This document shows positions 1-9,268 of a stretch of DNA of 64,000 nucleotides, one piece after another. Location of the stretch: positions 1 through 64,000 of the forward strand of contig BBEG01000002.1 in NCBI GenBank assembly GCA_001312645.1, given 5' to 3'. A model generated the notes under the pieces. It made no database searches, was not told where the DNA came from, and worked only from the letters and a program-made list of their open reading frames with translations. The DNA comes from Rhodococcus sp. JCM 9791. GTDB lineage: Bacteria; Actinomycetota; Actinomycetes; Mycobacteriales; Mycobacteriaceae. The position numbers and the translations under genes are program-made. Each line of letters starts with the position of its first letter. Positions within the stretch are counted from its first letter, which is position 1.

Positions 1-251
1 CCCGAACGGTGATCGACGCGTTCGCCGCCGTGCGCGAGCGCACGCCCACACCGGTCCCCGCCCTCGATACCCTCACCGGCCGCGAGCGCGAAGTGTTCGA
101 CCTCATCGGCGAGGGGCTGTCGAACAGGCAGATCTCTACTCGCCTCGGGGTCAGCGAAACCACCGTCAAAACGCATGTCGCGCGGGTTCTGCACAAGCTG
201 GATCTGCAGTCGCGGATCCAGGCCGCGATCCTCGCGCACGAGTCCCGGTGA
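1..251 (+). CDS. LuxR/NarL-family regulator, C-terminal part (cut by window edge)
   Basis: C-terminal DNA-binding part of a NarL/LuxR-type transcription factor, probably a two-component response regulator. The frame is open from the first bases, so any receiver domain lies outside the window; the GTG at 9 is not taken as the true start. The LuxR helix-turn-helix begins at LTGREREVFDLIGEGLSNRQ and continues through VSETTVKTHVARVL, a near-consensus four-helix bundle. The stop is at 249-251. The target genes cannot be told. The next gene starts 34 bases downstream on the same strand. Confidence 0.85.
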   Translation, partial: RTVIDAFAAVRERTPTPVPALDTLTGREREVFDLIGEGLSNRQISTRLGVSETTVKTHVARVLHKLDLQSRIQAAILAHESR

Positions 252-285
252 TCCGCCCACCATCGTCTGAGCGAGAATCGACGGC

Positions 286-1224
286 ATGACGCTCGAAATT
301 GCCACGTTCCCGATCGACCGACCCGCCACCTACACGGGGGTCGGAGTGAGCGTGTGCCCGCCCGACTCCGTCTCGGTGACGCAGACAGTCGGCCCCACCT
401 TCTTCGACCACCGCGGACAGGTCACGATCTCGGCGCTCGGCGCCCTGTCCGACATCGTCGGAGCCGCCCCCGCCGGTGTCGCCAGGGAGCACGCCACCGG
501 GCTCCGTGCGCAAGGCGTGCTCGCACAGCTCACAGCGTCGACCGCACATCCGTTCCCGCATTCCGGTCAGGTCTCCGGGGTCGGACGCAGCATGCATTTC
601 GACGACACCTCGGGTCTGTCGTCCGCAGAGATCCTCGATGAGAGCGGCAACCTCGTCCTGCACCTGACCGGACGAACCATCGTCGTCGGGCGCACACCCA
701 CCGACGGCGCCGGCTCGGCGGCCGACCCGTTCCCCACGGCCCCGGACAAGTACGAACCCTGGATCGACGGAGATGTCCTCGACTCGAAGTCCGGCCTCGA
801 CATCGTCAGCGGCATCGCTGCCGGCACGCTGCCGAGAGGCCCGCTCGCCGGGATGCACGCCCTCCGGGTGCACAGCGTCGAACGCGGTGCGGTGCGCGCC
901 ACCGTCACGCCGAGCGAATGGATGACGAACTTCATCGGCTCGATCCAGGGCGGCGTGCTTCTTTCGATCGCCGAGAGCGTCACCGGCCTCGCAGCACAGA
1001 GCCTCACCGAAGCGGGCGGGCAGTACAGGATGCTTCAGATCACCCTCGACTACCTGCGCTCGCCCGCGGTGCCGGGACCGCCCGTGCAGGTGCAGTCCGA
1101 CGTGGTGCGGGCCGGACGGCGTCTCGCATCGCTGGAAACGCTGCTGACCGGCGAGGACGGCACCGTGTACGTTCGGGCGTACGCGAGCGTGCAGTTGTTC
1201 GCTAGGTCCTCCGAGCAGCGGTGA
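286..1224 (+). CDS. Tandem hotdog-fold acyl-CoA thioesterase-like protein (PaaI type)
   Basis: Intact 312-residue protein that appears to contain two hotdog domains, about residues 20-140 and 190-305. The central-helix region of the first reads HRGQVTISALGALSDIVG and of the second GSIQGGVLLSIAESVTGLAA, the pattern of PaaI/thioesterase superfamily proteins. Such enzymes hydrolyse acyl-CoA thioesters in the cytoplasm. There is no signal peptide. The ATG at 286 follows a GAGCGAGAA ribosome-binding stretch. Its 3' end overlaps the convergent serine hydrolase gene by about 23 bases. Substrate unknown; a non-catalytic acyl-CoA binder is possible. Confidence 0.75.
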   Translation: MTLEIATFPIDRPATYTGVGVSVCPPDSVSVTQTVGPTFFDHRGQVTISALGALSDIVGAAPAGVAREHATGLRAQGVLAQLTASTAHPFPHSGQVSGVGRSMHFDDTSGLSSAEILDESGNLVLHLTGRTIVVGRTPTDGAGSAADPFPTAPDKYEPWIDGDVLDSKSGLDIVSGIAAGTLPRGPLAGMHALRVHSVERGAVRATVTPSEWMTNFIGSIQGGVLLSIAESVTGLAAQSLTEAGGQYRMLQITLDYLRSPAVPGPPVQVQSDVVRAGRRLASLETLLTGEDGTVYVRAYASVQLFARSSEQR

Positions 1225-2420
1225 CCACTGCGCCCCCGAGGCGCGGGAACCGTCCGTCGGAGATCGTGGTGTAGGCGTTGCCCATACGGTTGGTCACGAA
1301 CGCGAACGACAGTCCGGTCTCAGGATCGGCGAACGCGCCGGAACCCCCGAAACCGTAGTGCCCGATGGACCTGAGCGGCTGGTGCCGCACTGCGACCCAG
1401 GCAGGGTGGTAGCCGAGTCGCCAGTTGGGACGGAACCCCAGGACGTAGTCGCGGCGACGCGTCTGCACCTCGAGAAGCTGCTCGACGGTCTCCTCCGCCA
1501 GCAACCGGTGGTCACCACCTTCGAGTGCACCCCCGTGTGCGAGCGCGCCGTACATCCGGGCGAGTGAGCGGGCGGTGAACACGCCGTTCCAGCCCGGCAT
1601 CACGGCGTCGTGCGCCCGAGGCTGCGCATCACCTCGTCGAACCCCTCCGCCATCCCTGCTTCGGCGAGCCCCTTGATGCCGGGCATCCGCGACATCACCG
1701 CACCCGCGGTCGCCCACGGAGCGGGCAGGAAGTTGACCTTGGGGAACACTCGCGCGATGCGGTGCCGCTGTTCGGGCGGCACGCGATACCAGAATTCCGC
1801 TGCCCCGTATTCCTCCGCGCCGAGCGGCTCGGCGATCTCCTGCCGGACCAGATCTTGGAACGGCACACCCGTGACCCTCGCGGCGACCTCCGCGACGAGA
1901 TTCCCGTAGGTCACCGCGTGATAGCCCGGTCCTGTCAGCCGCCGAGGATCCGGGGGCGATGCCGCGAGTGCGGCGGCGACCTTCTCCGAGTCCAGGAGAC
2001 CGTAGCGTCCGGGGACGAGCCTCTGGCCTTGTGGAGCCCCGCGCGATGCGACATGAGTTCGCGGACGGTGATGCTCTCTTTCCCGGCCGCGCCGAACTCG
2101 GGCCAGTACTGCTCGACCGGTGCGTCGTACGACACCAGGTTGCGCTCGGCGAGACGGTGCAGCACCGTGCTGGCGACCCCTTTCCCCGTGGAGAACGACA
2201 GCACGATCGTGTCGCTCGCCCAGCGACGCTGCTTGTCGGCCCACCCGGCCCACACATCGAGAACTGGTTCGCCGTGCAGGTACGCAGCGATCGCGCCGCC
2301 GCCCTGACCGGGTTTGTCGAACATCCGGAAGAAGAGGTCCGCGACGGGCAGAAACCGCTTGTCGACGATCATCTCCGTGCGCGGCGTCGCCTTCGACGCC
2401 TGTTCGTCACCGCTGGCCAC
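1202..2420 (-). CDS. Beta-lactamase-family serine hydrolase/esterase (two frameshifts)
   Basis: Serine hydrolase of the class C beta-lactamase/esterase EstB fold (Beta-lactamase Pfam family), about 405 residues. The SxxK nucleophile motif is STGK in SFSTGKGVAS, the YxN motif is in VTYGNLVAEV, and the third box is probably GHYGFGGSGAF near the C terminus. No signal peptide is visible, so it is likely a cytoplasmic esterase rather than a secreted beta-lactamase. The gene is read in three frames with shifts near 2025 and 1610. The start is taken as GTG at 2420 because GGGAG lies just upstream; ATG at 2372 is an alternative. It is divergent from the M13 peptidase gene. Confidence 0.75.
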
Positions 2421-2544
2421 CGTGTTCTTCTCCCGTCCTAGGCTCCTGACCCGATGGTAGGGACCGAGGGGGCGACGTGCGCACGTTCTCCGGCGTTCGA
2501 GCGCGTACTGCATCGGGACCGTTACGGGTGGAAGGATGGTGGGC

Positions 2545-4510
2545 ATGACCACTGCGCACTCGGAGACCCGATCCGGAATCGATCTCGACCACGTCGACGA
2601 GGGCACACGCGCCCAGGACGACCTGTTCGAGCACGTCAACGGCCGTTGGCTCGCCGAACACGAAATCCCCGCCGACCGTGCCTCGACGGTGCCTTCCGCA
2701 CGCTCGCCGACAAGGCCGAGGTGGATGTGCGAACGATCATCGGGGAGGCAGCCGACTCCGACGCCGCACCGGGGACGGATGCGCAGAAGATCGGCGACCT
2801 GTTCACGAGCTTCATGGACACCGACACGATCGCGGCTGCCGGGCTCGGGCCGGTCGCCGACGAACTGTCGTCTGTCGCGGGTGCCGCCGACCGCGCCGCA
2901 CTCGCATCCGTGCTCGGACGGTTGCAGCGGGTGGGTGTCGGCGGCGCGTTCGGTCACTACGTCGACACCGATTCGAAGAACTCCCAGCGCTATCTGATGC
3001 ACGTGGCGCAGGGCGGCATCGGCCTGCCCGACGAGTCGTACTACCGCGAGGAGCAGTACGCCGAGATCCGCGACGAGTACGTCGCGCACATCGGCCGGAT
3101 GTTCGCACTCGCCGGCATCGAACACGATCCGCAGCGCGTGTTCGCGCTCGAGTCGAAACTGGCCGCGGGACACTGGGACGTCGTCAAGCGTCGCGACGCC
3201 GACCTGACATACAACCTCGTCACCCTCGAGTCGGTGCTCACCGATCTCCCCGGTTTCGACTGGTCCGGCTGGATCGCCGCAACGGGCGCCACCGCGGAGC
3301 AGTGGAACGAGATCGTGGTGCGGCAGCCGAGCTTCCTCGAAGTGTTCACACAGGCGTGGGCGGACGAGTCGCTCGACGAGTGGAAGGCGTGGGCGTCGTG
3401 GCGGATCTTGCGCGCACGCGCCCCGTACCTGACCGACGCGTTCGTCGACGAGAACTTCGCGTTCTACGGCCGCACGCTCACGGGCGCGAGGAGATTCGCG
3501 AACGCTGGAAGCGCGGCGTGTCACTCGTGCAGGACCTTCTCGGTGAGGCCGTCGGAAAACTCTACGTCGAACGCCATTTCCCGGCCGAGGCGAAGACCCG
3601 GATGCAGGTGCTCGTCGAGAACCTCACCGAGGCGTACCGGCAGAGCATCACCGACCTGGAGTGGATGAGCCCGGAGACCCGTCAGGCGGCGCTCCTGAAG
3701 CTCGAGAAGTTCACCCCGAAGGTCGGCTACCCCGACAAGTGGCGGGACTACTCGGCGGTCACGATCACCCCGAACGACGTGGTGGGCAACTATCGCAGCG
3801 GTTACGCAGCCGAGTACGACCACGAACTCTCCAAGCTCGGCGGCCCTGTCGACCGGGACGAGTGGTTCATGACTCCGCAGACCGTCAACGCCTACTACAA
3901 CCCCGGCATGAACGAGATCGTCTTCCCCGCCGCGATCCTGCAGCCACCGTTCTTCGATCTGCATGCCGACGACGCCGCGAACTACGGCGGGATCGGCGCG
4001 GTCATCGGGCACGAGATCGGTCACGGCTTCGACGACCAAGGTGCCAAGTACGACGGCGACGGAAACCTCGAGAACTGGTGGACCGACTCGGACCGCACCG
4101 AATTCGGTAAGCGCACCGCAGCTCTCATCGCCCAGTACGACGAGTTCGAGCCGAAGGCACTCCCCGGCAAGCACGTCAACGGCAGCTTCACGATCGGTGA
4201 GAACATCGGCGATCTGGGCGGACTGTCGATTGCGTTGAACGCCTACGAGATTGCCGTCGGGGACGACGAGTCCCCGGTCATCGACGGGCTGACAGGTCTG
4301 CAGCGGGTGTTCTTCGGGTGGGCGCAGGTGTGGCGTACCAAGGTGCGCGACGAGGAGGCGACGCGGCGACTCGCCGTCGACCCGCATTCTCCGCCCGAGT
4401 TCCGGTGCAACGGTGTCGTGCGCAACATCGATGCGTTCCACACTGCGTTCGACGTGAAGCCGGGCGACGGGCTCTACCTCGAACCCGAGAAGCGCGTGAA
4501 GATCTGGTGA
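2545..4510 (+). CDS. M13-family zinc metallopeptidase, neprilysin/PepO type (two frameshifts)
   Basis: Zinc endopeptidase of family M13, about 654 residues, the usual length for bacterial members. The order is M13 N-terminal domain (about residues 10-400), then the catalytic domain with NAYYNPGMNEIVFPA, zinc motif HEIGHGFDDQG, third ligand motif ENIGDLGG, and the typical C-terminal tryptophan in KRVKIW. No signal peptide is visible, as in many actinobacterial members, which are thought to act on peptides inside the cell. Frameshifts lie near 2685 and 3493. ATG at 2545 is chosen because GGAAGG at 2530-2535 is well spaced; ATG at 2536 is in frame. A strong terminator follows directly. Confidence 0.9.
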
Positions 4511-4520
4511 TCCGACAGTG

Positions 4521-4561
4521 AAGGACCCCGCGCACCGCAATGGCAGGTGCGCGGGGTCCTT
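4521..4561 (+). terminator. Rho-independent-type terminator after the M13 peptidase gene
   Basis: A perfect 16-bp inverted repeat (4521-4536 with 4546-4561, arm AAGGACCCCGCGCACC) with a 9-base loop starts 10 bases after the M13 stop codon. It lies between two convergent genes and can serve both strands. Confidence 0.85.
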
Positions 4562-4581
4562 CTCGTCTCGGGTGGAACCGC

Positions 4582-5370
4582 CTATGACAGGTGGGCTCCG
4601 GGGATCGGAATTCCGCGGTTGGCGAGCCACGGCGCGGGATCGATCTTGGTGCCGTCGGCGAGGTGAACCTCGTAGTGCAGGTGCGGTCCGGTGGATTGCC
4701 CGCGATTGCCCATCGTGGCGATCTGGTCGCCGGCGCTCACCGGCTGGCCGACCGAGACCAGCGACTGGTCGATGTGGCCGTAGACACCGACTGTGCCATC
4801 GTCCTGCTGCACACGAACCCACAGCCCGAATCCCGATGCGGGGCCGGTCTCGATCACGTGGCCGTTGGTGACGGCGAGGATCGGGGTTCCGATGGGGCCT
4901 GCGATGTCGACGCCGTTGTGGTTGGTACCCCACCGGGCGCCGTATCCGGAGGTGAAGACACCTGCGGCCGGAAACACCGATGCGGGATGACGCGCGGCTT
5001 CCTCGCGGGCAGCCTGCTCCGCCGCCTCACGCGCGATGCGATCCAGCTCGGCCTGATGCGCCGCTGCGGCCTCGGTGATGCGCTGCTGCTCGCGTTCGGT
5101 GGCCTTGCGAAGCTTGTCCGCGTAGCTCGAGACGTCGATCCCCGGGATCGACAGCACCTGAGGAGCCGTGGACAGGGCTTCGTTGCTTCCGGTCCACGAG
5201 AGCCCCGCCTGGGCGCGGGGCGTCGTGTCGGTCGCGTTGGCAGCAGTCGTTCCCGCTGCCGTGACGGCCCCTGTAACGAGGACCACCGATATCCACCTCC
5301 CCATCCGCACGGTGGCGGGTCGGCGTCGGGATGTCACGGTCGGAGCAAGATTTTCGGCAGTGAAAGACAA
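4582..5370 (-). CDS. Secreted M23-family peptidoglycan endopeptidase
   Basis: Intact 262-residue protein. A basic start (SRRRPATVRMGR) precedes a hydrophobic segment at about residues 27-47, a signal peptide or anchor. Residues about 78-125 are charged and helical (likely coiled coil), and the C-terminal half is a LytM/peptidase M23 domain with HNGVD (HxxxD zinc motif), YGHIDQS and HLHYE. It should cut peptide cross-links in the cell wall. The frame opens at TTG 5370, with AGAGGAAC upstream. The 210-base leader carries an MtrA-like direct repeat. It is convergent with the M13 peptidase gene. Confidence 0.87.
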   Translation of the reverse strand: MSFTAENLAPTVTSRRRPATVRMGRWISVVLVTGAVTAAGTTAANATDTTPRAQAGLSWTGSNEALSTAPQVLSIPGIDVSSYADKLRKATEREQQRITEAAAAHQAELDRIAREAAEQAAREEAARHPASVFPAAGVFTSGYGARWGTNHNGVDIAGPIGTPILAVTNGHVIETGPASGFGLWVRVQQDDGTVGVYGHIDQSLVSVGQPVSAGDQIATMGNRGQSTGPHLHYEVHLADGTKIDPAPWLANRGIPIPGAHLS

Positions 5371-5396
5371 AACAGCGTTCCTCTGAGCGGCCTCTC

Positions 5397-5415
5397 GGTA
5401 ACGAAAGGGTTACGA
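5397..5415 (-). promoter_or_regulatory. Direct repeat resembling an MtrA box upstream of the M23 peptidase gene
   Basis: On the minus strand TCGTAACC and TCGTTACC occur with an 11-base period (5408-5415 and 5397-5404), starting 27 bases before the M23 start. GTAAC-type direct repeats spaced one helical turn apart are recognised by the response regulator MtrA, which controls cell-wall peptidase genes in actinobacteria. The same bases also form an imperfect inverted repeat. Binding is inferred only from the pattern. Confidence 0.4.
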
Positions 5416-5581
5416 ATCCATCACAGAGTACGTGTTTTGCGTTTATCAGCGGCGTGTTGGTTTGACGCCAGCCAGTTCATCCTTCAACAAATGTCCGAAA
5501 TTTCCCCACATGAGTCACATACGCAACGCGCACGCTCATCCATGACGTCGAAAATGTGTGCGGCCTCACGATGCCGGGGCA

Positions 5582-6297
5582 TCATTTCCCGCGGTTCATC
5601 ACCTTGCCTGCGGCGTCCCAATGAGCATCGGCGACCCACAGTTGCGCGAACGCGTCGATCGCTTCATCCGGCGTTGCACCGGAGATGACGCGCTTGATCG
5701 ACCCCGAGGATTCGTTGACGAGTGAGCGCGCGAGCGAGCGCCAACCTTCGTCGAACGATGCGCGTGACAGCACCTGATCCACGAGACCGACGCGGTGAGC
5801 CTCCTCCGCTCCGAGGATCGCGCCGGACCCCGCGAGCATGAGCGCCTTCCCCCGACCCACGAGTGCGGCGAGCCGCTCGGCCCCACCCCACGCAGGCATG
5901 ATCGCGAGCGAGACCTGATTGAACCCGATCTTGATGTCGTCTGCCGCGATGCGGATATCGGCCGACACGGCGAACTCTGCGCCGCCCCCGAGTGCATGAC
6001 CGTTGAGTGCTGCCACCACAGTCCTGGAAAAGCAGCGATCCGGTCGCAGATCGTCCGCATGCGGCGCGCCATGCCCGCGGCCTCGTCCAGCGTCCGCAGC
6101 TTGGCCAGCTCCTTGAGGTCACCTCCGGAGACGAAAGCGCGGTCGCCCGCGCCGGTGATGACCAGCACTCGGGCGTCGCCCACCTTGTCGAGCGTCTCAT
6201 CGAGCCGGTCCATCGTCTCGAGCGAAATCGCATTGCGCGCCTGTGGACGATCGATCGTGAGGACTGCCAGTCCCTCGTCCAGTTCGAGCTCGACCAT
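5582..6297 (-). CDS. Enoyl-CoA hydratase/isomerase family protein (one frameshift)
   Basis: Crotonase-fold enzyme of about 238 residues, expected to hydrate or isomerise an enoyl-CoA. Oxyanion-hole segments are visible as AGDRAFVSGGDLKEL and NGHALGGGAEFAVS, with IMPAWGGAERLAALVG further on. The two parts are joined across a one-base shift near 6022. ATG at 6297 has GGGAG about eight bases upstream. It is divergent from the CoA ligase at 6484, and the 186 bases between them hold a dyad like those before other catabolic genes here plus a tandem hairpin repeat. The substrate is unknown; a beta-oxidation-type step is likely. Confidence 0.83.
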
Positions 6298-6336
6298 AGG
6301 GTAATTCTCCCAGGTGATATTGGAATTCTTGTTTAG

Positions 6337-6352
6337 AGAGAATAACATGTTC
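6337..6352. promoter_or_regulatory. Candidate operator related to AGAATAGNATTCT
   Basis: The stretch AGAGAATAACATGTTC in the divergent enoyl-CoA hydratase/ligase gap matches AGAATAGCAT of the perfect dyad at 57026 in nine of ten positions. It is a weaker member of a motif family that recurs before catabolic units in this window. Confidence 0.3.
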
Positions 6353-6420
6353 ACATGCTGGCGAAGGCCGGCAGGAACTCCGCCGACGCCGCGGTGTACC
6401 TCGCGCGGCTCTGTCACCAC

Positions 6421-6477
6421 CCGGAGCGCCACGCTCCGTAACCACTGGAGCGACACGCTCCGCGACCACCTGGAGCG
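6421..6477. repeat. Tandem 24-25-bp repeat, each unit a small hairpin
   Basis: GGAGCG at 6423, 6447 and 6472 recurs with 24- and 25-base spacing. The first two units each form GGAGCG-NCA-CGCTCC hairpins (6423-6437 and 6447-6461). The third GGAGCG lacks the right arm and sits where the ribosome-binding site of the CoA ligase at 6484 is expected. The array may affect translation or bind a protein; no family is recognised. Confidence 0.6.
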
Positions 6478-6483
6478 CAACAG

Positions 6484-8055
6484 ATGCGGCAGATACCCCC
6501 CGAGCTCGTCGAACGCTACGAAAACGAAGGGTGGTGGACACGCGACACCCTCGGCGACCTTCTCGCCCGCGGCCTGAAAGCCGCTCCGGACACCGAGTTC
6601 CGGATCTTCTCCGACGTACGGCCCTGGGAGGGGACCTTCGCCGACGTCGAACTCGTAGCTCGCCGACTCGCGGGCGGCCTGCGTAAGCGCGGCGTCGGCC
6701 CCGGCGACACGGTGGCGTTTCAGCTGCCGAACTGGATGGAGCCGCAGCCGTCTTCTGGGCATCGTCGTTCCTCGGCGCCGCGGTCGTGCCGATCGTCCAC
6801 TTCTACGGACGCAAGGAACTCTCCTACATCCTGGGCGAGGCCAGGCCGAAGGTGTTCGTGAGTGCGGCACGTTTCGGGAACATGGAGTTCACGCCGGACG
6901 TGTGTGCGGCGATACCGATCGTGGGCGTGGTCGGTTCCGACAGCGGCGAAATACAAGGATCAGCAGTCCCCTTCGAGGATCTGCTCGACGACGAGCCGTT
7001 CGAGGGTGTACTCCCCGCAGACACTGCCGCCGCAGCACTCCTGGCGTTCACGTCCGGTACCACGAGCAATCCCAAGGGCGTGATACACAGCCACCGGAGC
7101 CTCGGATGCGAGACCCGGCAGCTCGCCGCGCGGTACCCGGCCGACCGCGGCAAGCAACTGACGGCCGCGCCGGTCGGCCACTTCATCGGCATGGTCAATG
7201 CCTTCCTCATCCCGATCCTCGACGCAGTCCCATCAATCTGCTGGACGTGTGGAATCCCCAGCGAGCACTCGAGCTCATGGAGAGCGACGCGCTCGTCGTC
7301 GGAGGCGGCGCCACCTACTTCATGACGAGCCTCGTCGACCACCCCGACTTCGCCCCCGAACGGCACATCCCGTTCATGAAGTACGCGGGACTCGGCGGAT
7401 CCACGGTCCCAGCAGCAGTGACTCGGCGGCTCGCCGACTACGGCATCATCGTCTTCCGCGCATACGGCAGCACCGAGCATCCGTCGATCACCAGTTCACT
7501 GGTGACCGACCCGGAGGACAAGCGGCTCTACACCGACGGCAACGCCGCACCCGGCGTCGAGATCCGGCTGACCGGCGACGGCGAGATCCTCAGCCGCGGA
7601 CCGGACCTGTGCGCCGGCTACACCGACCTGCACTGACTGCCAAGCGTTCGACGATGAGCTGGTACCACACCGGCGACATCGGGGTGCTCGACGAGGACGG
7701 CTATCTCACCATCACCGACCGGAAGGCCGACTTCATCATCCGCGGTGGTGAGAACATCAGCGCCCTCGAGGTGGAGGAGGTTCTGCTCACCCTCCCATCG
7801 GTCGCGGAAGCCGCAGTCGTCTCTGCTCCCGACGAGCGCCTCGGTGAGCACGCCGCGGCGGTCCTTCGGCTACACGCGGGACACACCATGCCCACCCTCG
7901 GCGACATGCAGACGCACTTCGCCCAGGCCGGAGTCGCGAAGCAGAAGTGGCCCGAGGAATTGCACGAAGTCACAGACTTCCCCCGCACCGCAAGCGGCAA
8001 GATCCAGAAGTTCTTGGTCCGAAAGGATATTGCGGCACGCATCGGAAGAGAATAG
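6484..8055 (+). CDS. AMP-dependent acyl-CoA synthetase/ligase (three frameshifts)
   Basis: ANL-superfamily ligase of about 523 residues that would activate a carboxylic acid to its CoA thioester with ATP. The P-loop-like A3 motif is LLAFTSGTTSNPKGV, the A5-like region FRAYGSTEHPSI, the hinge region YHTGDIGVLDEDGYLTITDR, and the catalytic lysine region FPRTASGKIQKFLV. Frameshifts lie near 6740, 7225 and 7630. It resembles cyclohexanecarboxylate/long-chain acyl-CoA ligases; the substrate cannot be called. It heads a plus-strand unit with the amidohydrolase at 8087, the second ligase and the small protein at 10724. Its stop codon lies inside the operator-like dyad at 8049-8061. Confidence 0.85.
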
Positions 8056-8061
8056 TATTCT
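8049..8061. promoter_or_regulatory. Perfect dyad AGAATAGTATTCT upstream of the amidohydrolase gene
   Basis: AGAAT-AGT-ATTCT is a perfect 5-bp-arm dyad 25 bases before the amidohydrolase start. It differs by one spacer base from the dyad at 57026-57038 before the acyl-CoA dehydrogenase gene. It is followed by CTCACAACGAGAG. It probably marks an internal promoter or operator. Confidence 0.5.
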
Positions 8062-8086
8062 CACAACGAGAGAAGGAGCATTTCTG

Positions 8087-9268
8087 ATGACAGCGAAAGA
8101 CTTGCCGTACCAGCTGTTCGATGCGGACAACCACTTGTACGAGACCGAAGAGGCGCTCACGAAGTTCCTCCCGGACAAGTACAAGGGTGCGATCAAGTAC
8201 GTCCAGGTCGAAGGCCGTACCAAGATCGCGATCCGCAATCAGATCAGCGAGTACATCCCCAACCCCACCTTCGAGGTCGTCGCCCGACCCGGTGCAATGG
8301 AGGATTACTTCAAGAACGGCAACCCCGAAGGCAAGAGCAAGCGGGAGATCTTCGGCAAGCCGATGAAGTCGATCCCGGCCTTCCGTGAGCCGGCCGCACG
8401 TCTCGAGCTGATGGACGAACTCCAGATCGAGCGCACCCTGATGTTCCCGACGCTCGCCAGCCTCGTCGAAGAGCGCATGCGTGACGATCCGGACCTGATC
8501 CACGCGGTCATCCACTCGCTCAATCAGTGGCTGTACGAGACCTGGGGATTCAACTACAAGGAACGTATCTTCACCGTTCCCGTCATCAGCCTCCCCATCG
8601 TCGAGAAGGCGATCGAAGAGCTCGAGTGGTGTGTCGAGCGTGGCGCGAAGGCCATCCTCGTGCGTCCCGCACCGGTGCCCGGATTCAAGGGTCCGCGGTC
8701 GTTCGCGCTCCCCGAGTTCGACCCGTTCTGGAAGCGTGTCGTAGAACTCGACGTCCTGGTCACCCAGCACTCCTCCGACAGCGGATACGCCCGCTACAAC
8801 CAGGAGTGGGACGGCACGGGCGCGGAGATGCTCCCGTTCGTGACCAACGCGTTCCGCATGGTCAGCGAGTGGCGCCCGATTCAGGACGCGGTCTGCTCCT
8901 GGGTGTGCCACGGTGCACTCTTCCGTTTCCCCGAACTGCGGATCGCCGTCATCGAGAACGGCGCCTCCTGGCTCCCGCACGTGCTCCAGACCCTCGAAGA
9001 CACCTTCAAGAAGGCACCCGAGGGCTTCGGCATGCAGGACCCGGTCGCTGCCATCAAGAAGAGCATCCACGTCAGCCCGTTCTGGGAAGAGGACTTCAGC
9101 AAGCTGACCGCCCTCATCGGCGCGGAGCGCGTGCTGTTCGGTTCCGACTACCCGCACCCCGAAGGGCTCGCCGAACCGACCACCTACATCGACCACATCC
9201 AGCACCTCCCGTTCGAGGATCAGAAGCTGGTCATGGGTGGCAACCTTGCGAGGCTCCTGAAGGTATGA
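8087..9268 (+). CDS. Amidohydrolase-family (Amidohydro_2) protein
   Basis: Intact 393-residue TIM-barrel metal-dependent hydrolase of the amidohydrolase-2 family. The N-terminal metal-binding strand reads [10 protein letters not shown] (DxDxH-like), and the late active-site strand [12 protein letters not shown] carries the conserved aspartate. In actinobacterial catabolic clusters this family includes hydrolases and decarboxylases acting on ring or CoA-linked intermediates; which applies here is unknown. ATG at 8087 has GGAG nearby. It overlaps the following ligase start by ATGA, so the two are probably translated together. Confidence 0.85.
   Translation: MTAKDLPYQLFDADNHLYETEEALTKFLPDKYKGAIKYVQVEGRTKIAIRNQISEYIPNPTFEVVARPGAMEDYFKNGNPEGKSKREIFGKPMKSIPAFREPAARLELMDELQIERTLMFPTLASLVEERMRDDPDLIHAVIHSLNQWLYETWGFNYKERIFTVPVISLPIVEKAIEELEWCVERGAKAILVRPAPVPGFKGPRSFALPEFDPFWKRVVELDVLVTQHSSDSGYARYNQEWDGTGAEMLPFVTNAFRMVSEWRPIQDAVCSWVCHGALFRFPELRIAVIENGASWLPHVLQTLEDTFKKAPEGFGMQDPVAAIKKSIHVSPFWEEDFSKLTALIGAERVLFGSDYPHPEGLAEPTTYIDHIQHLPFEDQKLVMGGNLARLLKV

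Noticed and set aside
1935-3524. A 529-codon open frame on the minus strand
   Set aside because: Only its last third is real (N-terminal part of the serine hydrolase); the rest lies antisense to the M13 peptidase gene and has arginine-rich shadow composition.
5371-5581. A c-di-AMP (ydaO-type) riboswitch before the M23 peptidase gene
   Set aside because: Such riboswitches precede some actinobacterial wall-peptidase genes, but I could not find their conserved sequence blocks in this leader.
6421-6477. A CRISPR array
   Set aside because: Only two and a half units, repeats run on without spacers, and no cas genes are nearby.
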